This document shows positions 57,825 through 64,000 of a stretch of DNA of 64,000 nt, piece by piece. The notes beneath the pieces are model-generated. The model was given only the letters and a program-made list of their open reading frames with translations. It was not told the origin of the DNA and ran no database searches. The stretch's first letter is position 1, and the number at the start of each line of letters is the position of its first letter. The position numbers and the translations under genes are program-made. The DNA is from Oscillospiraceae bacterium (lineage in GTDB: Bacteria; Bacillota; Clostridia; Oscillospirales; Acutalibacteraceae): NCBI GenBank assembly GCA_015066225.1, contig SVOT01000003.1, positions 62,001-126,000 of the forward strand. The letters are read 5' to 3'.

Positions 57825-59213
57825 TTACGATAGGGATTTATATATGCTGTTCATTACGGTTGAAGCAACAGGCAAAGCCTCCTGCGAACCCCAACCGCCG
57901 TTTTCAACAACAACCACAATAGCCACGGGGCAAGAGGGCTTCTGCGAAAAGCCGACGAACCACGAATGGGGCTCGGCATCGTCGCCCACCTCGGCAGTAC
58001 CCGTTTTGCCACACATTGAAAGCCCCGAAAAACGGTTGTCGCCGTATTTTTCAACAACATTATTTCTCATCAGCTCACCAACCAGGTTGGCAACGTTCGC
58101 GGAAATATATTCTTCCTCAGCTTTTTCGGTTTTCTCCAGAACCTTACCCGAGGGGCTTGATACATTATCCACCACGTAGGGCATAACTGCTTTACCCTCG
58201 TTGGCAATAGAGCCGAGCACGGTCAGCATATGGTATGGGTTAACAAGCGTGGTGTATTGCCCCACACCTGCCCAGGCAAGGTCACCCGATGAAGCATCGG
58301 ATACGTCAAAGCGACTGGCGGCAGTTTTTGAAACGCCGAAGTCAAAGGATTTGCCGAAGCCGAATTCCTGTGCCGTTTTATTCAGAGCAACAGCTCCCAA
58401 TTCATCAGCCAGGGTGGCATAGGCACCGTTACAGGAGTTTGCAAAGGCAGCTTTGAAATCAAGCTTGCCGTGACTGTGGGGGCAGGTTACCTTGACACCG
58501 CCCACCGTGTCCTCACCCTTGCATTCATAAGACCAGCCGTTGACGTCAACATTATTTTCAAGAGCGCACGCTGTTGTTATTATTTTAAAAACAGAGCCGG
58601 GGGTATATAAGCCATCGATAAGACGGTTGAGATAAATTCCCTCATACTCCCCGTTTTTATTTTCAAGTATAACGGATTCGTCGGGTTTGCTTCGCACATC
58701 GTAGTTTGGTGCAGAAACCGAGCAGATTATTTCACCGGTTTTGTAGTTATAAGCCGTAACAACACCTTTTTTACCTTTAAGTGCATCATATGCAACGGCT
58801 GAAACCTCACTGTCGATAGTTAACTTAACGTCATTACCTCTGCCGTGCTTTTTCAGGGAATATATACCTGTTACGGGATTGTAGCCGATAAGCTCGGTCT
58901 TATAGGCTGTCTGCACACCGGAGGAAATGTAGCCCTCTGTATCACCGACAATGTGCAACGTTGAGCGTCTTATTCTTTCGGAATCGTTATAGACTCTTTG
59001 ATTATTTTCTGTTTTCGCAAGCACAACACCGTTTCTGTCAACAATGTTGCCCGCCGCAATAAAGCTACCGTTCTCTGTAAGGTGCTCGTTTGCTCTCAGA
59101 GTAGTCCATCTTTCGCCGTTAATTGCAAAACGCACACCCAAGATACCGAAACCGCTCACAACAACCGCAACAAGTAAAAACACTATAAAGCTTCGTTTAG
59201 CTATTGTCTTCAA
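57825..59213 (-). CDS. Class B penicillin-binding protein (transpeptidase)
   Basis: Peptidoglycan transpeptidase anchored by one N-terminal helix (SFIVFLLVAVVVSGFGILG), about 463 aa. Active-site motifs are PGSVFKIITT (SxxK), NSCNGAY (SxN) and CGKTGTAEVG (KTG). The short dimerisation region makes it smaller than FtsI or SpoVD (about 570-640), like PbpA-type proteins of actinobacteria and some Clostridia. The start is uncertain: the ATG at 59219 is only 2 nt from GGAGG, while TTG 59213 is at normal spacing. It overlaps the FHA-FtsW gene and forms a SEDS/bPBP pair with it. Confidence 0.93.
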   Translation of the reverse strand: MKTIAKRSFIVFLLVAVVVSGFGILGVRFAINGERWTTLRANEHLTENGSFIAAGNIVDRNGVVLAKTENNQRVYNDSERIRRSTLHIVGDTEGYISSGVQTAYKTELIGYNPVTGIYSLKKHGRGNDVKLTIDSEVSAVAYDALKGKKGVVTAYNYKTGEIICSVSAPNYDVRSKPDESVILENKNGEYEGIYLNRLIDGLYTPGSVFKIITTACALENNVDVNGWSYECKGEDTVGGVKVTCPHSHGKLDFKAAFANSCNGAYATLADELGAVALNKTAQEFGFGKSFDFGVSKTAASRFDVSDASSGDLAWAGVGQYTTLVNPYHMLTVLGSIANEGKAVMPYVVDNVSSPSGKVLEKTEKAEEEYISANVANLVGELMRNNVVEKYGDNRFSGLSMCGKTGTAEVGDDAEPHSWFVGFSQKPSCPVAIVVVVENGGWGSQEALPVASTVMNSIYKSLS

Positions 59214-60858
59214 CAGCATCGCCTCCTTCCTCAAGAGGTTTGAAGCTTGCGTAGGTTCTTGTGTCGATAGTTTTCATAAACGCAAGCAACAAAAAGCAAC
59301 TGATTATGCTGGAACCGCCCTTGCTGACAAACGGCAACGTAACACCCGTCAACGGTAAAAGGTCGGTTATGCCGAAAACGCTGAGCATTGTCTGGAAAAG
59401 CATCATAGCCCCCGCGGCAACACCCGCTATTGAATAAAATGATGATTTTGCTTTCGAGGCGTTAAGAACGCACCACACAGCAAGAACGGCGTAGGACAGC
59501 GGAATAAAGAAGCCCATTATCAAACCGAATTCTTCACACACCACGCCGAAAACCAAGTCCTCGGCAGATGCGAAGATATGCCTCAATTCGCCATTACCGA
59601 GCCCAAGCCCGAAAAGACCGCCGCTTGCGGAATAAATAAGTGTCCGTGTTTGCTGATAGCCGCCTTCGTCCATAAATTCCCACACGTGGAGATAGGTCGA
59701 AAATCTGCCCGCAACGTACGGCTTAAGAATAAGAATCACAACTGCACCGACTGCCGCCGCAAAGCAAACCACTGAAAGTGTTTTCACGTCGCCCGAGCGC
59801 ATAAACGCAATAACAACAAAGGTGAAGAAGAAAATAAGAGCCGCACCGAAGTCATACATAAGGAACAGTTCAAGAACACATATTGCGGCAAAGACAATAT
59901 ATGCCGTAAGGTTTTTAATGGATTGAAGCTTTTCGAGTGTAACCGCCCCGACGAAAATAAAAGCTACCTTAACAAGCTCGGAGGGTTGAATCGAAACCCC
60001 GCCGATGCTCAGCCAGCTGAGAGCACCGTTTGTGGGCTCAGCAAGAATAAGGGTTGCACCAAGAGCACCGATTGCACCAAAGGCAACAATCAGGCGAAAC
60101 ACCTTGACCGTTTCAACAAAACGCAAAAATGCCACAAGGGCACAGAAGCCTGCAACGCCGATAACAACGGCAATAAGCTGCTTTATAACAGTTGAGGGGT
60201 AAATACTGCCCGTGATTGCAAGACCCACCGAGGTGAACATAAACGCCAGCATTTCAAGCTCGAAGTTGTTTATTCGCATAACGAACGAGGCAAAGGCATA
60301 ATAAAGCCAATGGGTTGCAATAAATCCCAGATAAACAACAAGAATCTGCCCGCTGAATTTACCCTCAGGATAAAGATTGAGCATCATAGAGCAGATATTG
60401 AAAAGAGCAAGAAGCAGAAGAATCACACCATAAGAGGGCTTACCCGCAAGTCCGCTTTTGTCTTTTATAAATTTATATTTTGCCTCACGCAGAACGTATT
60501 CTATACCGCCGATGCCAATAACATCACCGTCGTGAATAATACGTTTTTTGTCTATTTTTTCACCGTTTACCATTACACCGGATTTTGAAAAGGTATCAAA
60601 CACCACAAAGCCCTTGTTACGGTAAGCGATAACTGCATGAAGGCGCGAAACTGTTTCAAAGGGTAAGGCAATATCACACTTTTTATTTCTGCCCAAAGAC
60701 ATTTCCCTGTCGTAAAGCTGGATGCCCGCGCCGGTGATAGTGTTGACAAGCTTACCTCTTACGGGGTCGCTGACTTTCTTTGAAAACAAAGCAATAATAA
60801 GGCGGACAGTTACAAAAAGAACTATCCCAAGCATAACAAATCTTAATGCCGGACTCAT
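59197..60858 (-). CDS. FHA-domain/FtsW-RodA (SEDS) fusion, peptidoglycan polymerase
   Basis: Predicted SEDS glycosyltransferase, about 554 aa. After one N-terminal helix comes an FHA domain (about 40-125) with MSLGRNKKCDIALP, VSRLHAVI and SGVMVNGEKI, the residues that bind phosphothreonine. A FtsW/RodA/SpoVE core of about ten helices follows, with GALSWLSIGGVSIQPSELVKVAF and YDFGAALIFF near the catalytic Asp, and PFVSKGGSSII near the end. FtsW normally has no FHA domain, so this suggests control by Ser/Thr kinases of the PASTA type. ATG 60858 is likely; the ORF track begins 28 codons upstream. Confidence 0.93.
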   Translation of the reverse strand: MSPALRFVMLGIVLFVTVRLIIALFSKKVSDPVRGKLVNTITGAGIQLYDREMSLGRNKKCDIALPFETVSRLHAVIAYRNKGFVVFDTFSKSGVMVNGEKIDKKRIIHDGDVIGIGGIEYVLREAKYKFIKDKSGLAGKPSYGVILLLLALFNICSMMLNLYPEGKFSGQILVVYLGFIATHWLYYAFASFVMRINNFELEMLAFMFTSVGLAITGSIYPSTVIKQLIAVVIGVAGFCALVAFLRFVETVKVFRLIVAFGAIGALGATLILAEPTNGALSWLSIGGVSIQPSELVKVAFIFVGAVTLEKLQSIKNLTAYIVFAAICVLELFLMYDFGAALIFFFTFVVIAFMRSGDVKTLSVVCFAAAVGAVVILILKPYVAGRFSTYLHVWEFMDEGGYQQTRTLIYSASGGLFGLGLGNGELRHIFASAEDLVFGVVCEEFGLIMGFFIPLSYAVLAVWCVLNASKAKSSFYSIAGVAAGAMMLFQTMLSVFGITDLLPLTGVTLPFVSKGGSSIISCFLLLAFMKTIDTRTYASFKPLEEGGDAVEDNS

Positions 60859-61044
60859 CAAAGAAATTACACCTTCCAAAGCCTTGCACCCCTTTCCCGT
60901 TACCACGGTAAATATTTTGCCAATATACAATAATAATACCATAAATAAACAGAATAATCAACGCACACAGCCAAATGATTTGTTAAGTATTTGATAATTT
61001 TCTGTTAATTTATCTCAATTCGTCGTTTTCTGCCTCATCCTCTC

Positions 61045-61073
61045 TTGACTTTGGGTTTTACAAAGGGTATATT
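61045..61073 (+). promoter_or_regulatory. Promoter of galM
   Basis: TTGACT and TATATT are separated by 17 bp, about 28 bp before the ATG at 61102; ACGGAGG is the ribosome site. Confidence 0.7.
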
Positions 61074-61101
61074 TATTTAGAAGAAAACGGAGGTATTAAT
61101 T

Positions 61102-62148
61102 ATGTCTGTAACTAAAAATGTTTACGGTGTTCTTAACGGCACAAGCGTCCACTCTTTTGTTATTGAAAACAAAAATGGCACCCGTGTACAGCTTCTTGAA
61201 AAAGGCGCTACACTCGACAAGCTCTTTATTAAAAACCGCGACGGCGAGTTAATCGACGTAATAGTTGGCCACGACACTCTTGAGGGTCACGTTGAAAGAG
61301 GCGACTACCAGGGTGTTGTTGTCGGTCAGTATGCCAACAGAATCAAAGACGGCAAATTCTCTGTTGACGGCGTTGAATACAGCGTCACCTGCAACGAAAA
61401 TGGTGTAACAAGTCTTCACGGTGGCGGTGAATATTCATCTGCAATATGGAACAGTGAAATTCTCGGTGATAACGCTGTTAAATTTACATACCACAGCCCC
61501 GACGGCACAGAGGGATTCCCCGGTAACGTTGACGTAAGCGTTGTTTATGAGCTTTCTGAGGATAATGACCTTACCCTCACATACGCCGCAACTTCAGACA
61601 AAAAAACCATAATCAACCTTACAAATCACGCATATTTCAACCTCAACGGCACAGGTAGCGGAGATATTCTCAGCCACACAATGAAAATCAACGCAAAGCG
61701 CTACACACCAATTGACGAAATCAGCATCCCCACAGGTGAGCTTGCTTCTGTTGCGGGTACCCCATTTGACTTTACAGAGCCCAAAGCAATCGGCAGAGAT
61801 ATCGGTGCAGACCACCTTCAGCTCAAAAACGGCAACGGCTATGACCACAACTTCTGCATTGCAGATTATGACGGCACCTTAAAGGAAGCCGCTGTGGCTG
61901 TTGCAGACAAAAGCGGTATTTCAATGACGGTTAAAACAACTCTCCCCGGTATCCAGCTTTACACCGGCAACTTCCTTAACGGCTCTGTTGAGGGTAAAAA
62001 CGGTATCCCTATGACACAGCGCTGTGCATTCTGCCTTGAAACTCAGGTGTTCCCCGACACACCCAACCACCCGTTGTGGCCCACCTGCACATATGACGCA
62101 GGCGAAGAATACACCTCACAGACAGTATTTTCTTTTGATATTATTTGA
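61102..62148 (+). CDS. galM: Aldose 1-epimerase (mutarotase)
   Basis: Interconverts alpha and beta anomers of galactose or glucose, 348 aa, typical length. Motifs are GVVVGQYANRIKDGKF, TSLHGGGEYSSAIWN (active-site His), LTNHAYFNLNG (catalytic His) and later YDHNFCI, with the acidic base in FCLETQVFPDTPNH. No signal peptide, so cytoplasmic. No other Leloir-pathway genes are adjacent. Own promoter; no clear terminator before the next gene. Confidence 0.97.
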   Translation: MSVTKNVYGVLNGTSVHSFVIENKNGTRVQLLEKGATLDKLFIKNRDGELIDVIVGHDTLEGHVERGDYQGVVVGQYANRIKDGKFSVDGVEYSVTCNENGVTSLHGGGEYSSAIWNSEILGDNAVKFTYHSPDGTEGFPGNVDVSVVYELSEDNDLTLTYAATSDKKTIINLTNHAYFNLNGTGSGDILSHTMKINAKRYTPIDEISIPTGELASVAGTPFDFTEPKAIGRDIGADHLQLKNGNGYDHNFCIADYDGTLKEAAVAVADKSGISMTVKTTLPGIQLYTGNFLNGSVEGKNGIPMTQRCAFCLETQVFPDTPNHPLWPTCTYDAGEEYTSQTVFSFDII

Positions 62149-62204
62149 CTATAACTCTATTATTTGGTATAATGAACAGGTTATGTGAAAGGAGGCGGAT
62201 GTTT

Positions 62205-64000
62205 ATGAACATCGGCAAAAGAATAACAGCGTTGCTTCTGACGGTTATAACTGTCGCTTGTGTAATGGCTCCGTCTGTTTTCGCAAAAGAGTTTGCCCCG
62301 GTTATTGACACAAACGTAGGTGTCAACACCCAATACGCCTACGATGAAAACGACCCATCCTGGCTCAGACAGCTCACAATAAAGGAGGATATGCTTTCAA
62401 CAAGCGGTATTATAAATGCACTTGTGCTTCACCCCCTTGCAGAGTACCCATATATTACTGATGCCTCCACCTTCAAAAAAACCGTGGAGGAAAACGTGAG
62501 GATTTACACACTCGATGAAGATTCACGACGTGCGGCATACCTTCTTCTCATTGAGCAAATCGGTGCTTTGAGCATCATTTCAGACCCCTCTGCAACAGAT
62601 GAATCCAAGGCAGAATGGTTACGCAGTCAAGGTATCATCATAACAGAGGAAGAAGAAGCTGACCCCGAAAAGATTCTTATGATAAGTGCCCTTTACGCTT
62701 TAATGAAAAACGATTTCTATTATGTAATAAAGGGTGAAAGAATCACAATCCCGCAGGGCAGCACTCTTGAGGAGGCAATGGTTTTATACCTCACCTCTTT
62801 TTCCGATCAGGATGGCACATTGATGCCATTTATAAAAAAATTCTTTAAAATAACAACAATCGCAAGTCTTGAGGACTATATCTATTACACATCCCTTATG
62901 ACGCTTTACACAAGGGGGTACGTTTCACCTCTTGAAATAACAACGCTTTCAAGAGAAGAGGTTTACAGAAGAACTGCGATTATGACTATCAGCGCATACG
63001 GTATTGCCATTGATGCTGAAACCGCAACTACTGAAGAAATTCAGCAAAAATACCTTACCGCCATGCTTGGCACTCAATACAAATTAACACTTGACCCCAC
63101 AGCTCTTGTGAAGGCTCAGAAGAAAAAGAAAATACCCTACTATCTTCTCCAGAAAATGGCTTATGAGGATGCTAACCTGACCATTTCACAGACACAATAC
63201 GATTACAAGGCCTGCTTCGAGCTGGTTTGCCGGAAAACTCAACGCTTCGACTTAGAGGATGAGTTTTATTCCGACATTTACGAATACGACGTGCATCTCG
63301 GCAGTAAAAGAAAGGATATTTCAATCTGCCCCACCCCCATTAACAGCAGCGGTGTTAAAATATACGTAAACGACACGGAAATGCCCGCAGATTCTTACAC
63401 AGCCGTCAAGCTCAACGGCCAGGCAAAAGAAACGCTGGAGCTTGTTTGCGAGTACGTATCCGGCAAAACGAAAAAAACCACAACGTATAAAATAAACGTG
63501 CACCAAGGCACATCTGTCGCTCCCGACAGCGACCTGACAGGTATCATTCCCACAATCGGAAGCATTCTGAACTCAACGCTCTCCCCCTCTGAGACGGTAG
63601 CGTTGCCGCCCCTTATGACAGTTGTTGACAAAATCAACAATGCCGCAGGTAACCTTGTTACGGGAATCCTTTCCTTTAACGACAAGGGTCAGCTGGTTGA
63701 CCAGAACGGCAATGTAGTAAGCAACAACTCTTATGAGCAGCTCCCCGACAACTATAAATATGTTTTAGGTGAAGACGGCGTAATTTCCATCGTGCTTATA
63801 ACAGACGTCACAACCGAGCCCACCACCGAAGAGGGCGGCGAGCTTGATAAAAAGGATATCAAGAAAATAGTTGTGATTGTCGCAGGCGTCAGCCTTGCTC
63901 TGCTTGCAATACTTGCATTGGTAATTTTCAAATTAACCGGCAGTAAAAAAAGTGACGCCGAGAAAATGAAAAAACGCCGTGCCAAGGAGAAAGCAAAAAA
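62205..64000 (+). CDS. Secreted, membrane-anchored protein (3' end beyond window)
   Basis: Not in the ORF track because no stop occurs before the window end; about 598 codons are open. ATG 62205 has GGAGG nine bases upstream. Layout: signal peptide (ITALLLTVITVACVMAPSVFAKE); a helical region with many Tyr and Glu (about 40-330); a beta-sandwich-like segment (about 360-440, YDVHLGSKRKDISIC...TTTYKINVHQG), similar in pattern to cadherin-like domains of Clostridia; a low-complexity stretch; a membrane helix (IVVIVAGVSLALLAILALVIFKL); and a basic tail (KKSDAEKMKKRRAKEKAK). No enzyme motif is seen. Likely a surface protein. Confidence 0.85.
   Translation, partial: MNIGKRITALLLTVITVACVMAPSVFAKEFAPVIDTNVGVNTQYAYDENDPSWLRQLTIKEDMLSTSGIINALVLHPLAEYPYITDASTFKKTVEENVRIYTLDEDSRRAAYLLLIEQIGALSIISDPSATDESKAEWLRSQGIIITEEEEADPEKILMISALYALMKNDFYYVIKGERITIPQGSTLEEAMVLYLTSFSDQDGTLMPFIKKFFKITTIASLEDYIYYTSLMTLYTRGYVSPLEITTLSREEVYRRTAIMTISAYGIAIDAETATTEEIQQKYLTAMLGTQYKLTLDPTALVKAQKKKKIPYYLLQKMAYEDANLTISQTQYDYKACFELVCRKTQRFDLEDEFYSDIYEYDVHLGSKRKDISICPTPINSSGVKIYVNDTEMPADSYTAVKLNGQAKETLELVCEYVSGKTKKTTTYKINVHQGTSVAPDSDLTGIIPTIGSILNSTLSPSETVALPPLMTVVDKINNAAGNLVTGILSFNDKGQLVDQNGNVVSNNSYEQLPDNYKYVLGEDGVISIVLITDVTTEPTTEEGGELDKKDIKKIVVIVAGVSLALLAILALVIFKLTGSKKSDAEKMKKRRAKEKAK

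Overview
The window looks like chromosome from an endospore-forming Clostridia bacterium, most like an uncultured gut member of the Oscillospirales/Ruminococcaceae. The basis is a SpoIIID regulator, a YlmC/YmxH protein, a Trp-type T-box leader, Gram-positive GAAC-N4-GTTC LexA boxes, strong GGAGG ribosome sites and a dockerin-bearing secreted CAP protein. No rRNA, tRNA, CRISPR array, transposase or prophage was seen. Genus cannot be fixed from the sequence alone.

Layout. (1) 1-5.9 kb: mreB-like gene and polA (minus), a WYL regulator (plus), a lipoprotein and spoIIID. (2) 5.9-12.7 kb: a complete minus-strand F1Fo ATP synthase operon, atpI-like then BEFHAGDC. Its c subunit has a glutamate in both helices, the pattern known from Na+-coupled rotors, and its epsilon subunit lacks the C-terminal helical domain. 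(3) 12.7-17.8 kb: three tandem NAD-dependent SDR genes, a small membrane protein and a PHP phosphoesterase. (4) 17.8-27.6 kb: an accessory island. It holds a 2187-residue secreted RHS protein with a predicted zinc phospholipase C-like tip, an overlapping immunity candidate, then a noncoding hairpin-rich stretch, a short in-frame-deleted remnant of another RHS core, and two more immunity-like genes. Short palindromic repeats flank these genes. (5) 27.6-34.8 kb: uvrB-uvrA-M28 peptidase-DUF2804, one minus-strand unit. (6) 34.9-43 kb: zinc-ribbon membrane protein, an intracellular GH38 mannosidase with a sialidase-like gene, YmxH, dinB under a double LexA operator, and an M14 peptidase. (7) 43-53.2 kb: a large membrane protein with a DUF3048 lipoprotein, trpB behind a Trp T-box, DUF2461, then DUF1015-nfo-dockerin/CAP, and a TetR-like regulator. 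(8) 53.4-64 kb: an FtsX-type permease with its ATPase, a class B PBP with an FHA-FtsW fusion (a SEDS/bPBP pair), galM, and a secreted membrane-anchored protein running off the window end.

Most of the window is ordinary core genome. The most unusual part is the RHS island: an intact polymorphic toxin, its likely immunity gene, and downstream traces of earlier toxin-tip exchange (orphan immunity genes, an RHS scar, duplicated flanking sequences). Other points of interest are the predicted Na+-type rotor paired with a truncated epsilon, the LexA-nested dinB promoter, the FHA-FtsW fusion, and a dispersed family of short palindromic repeats.
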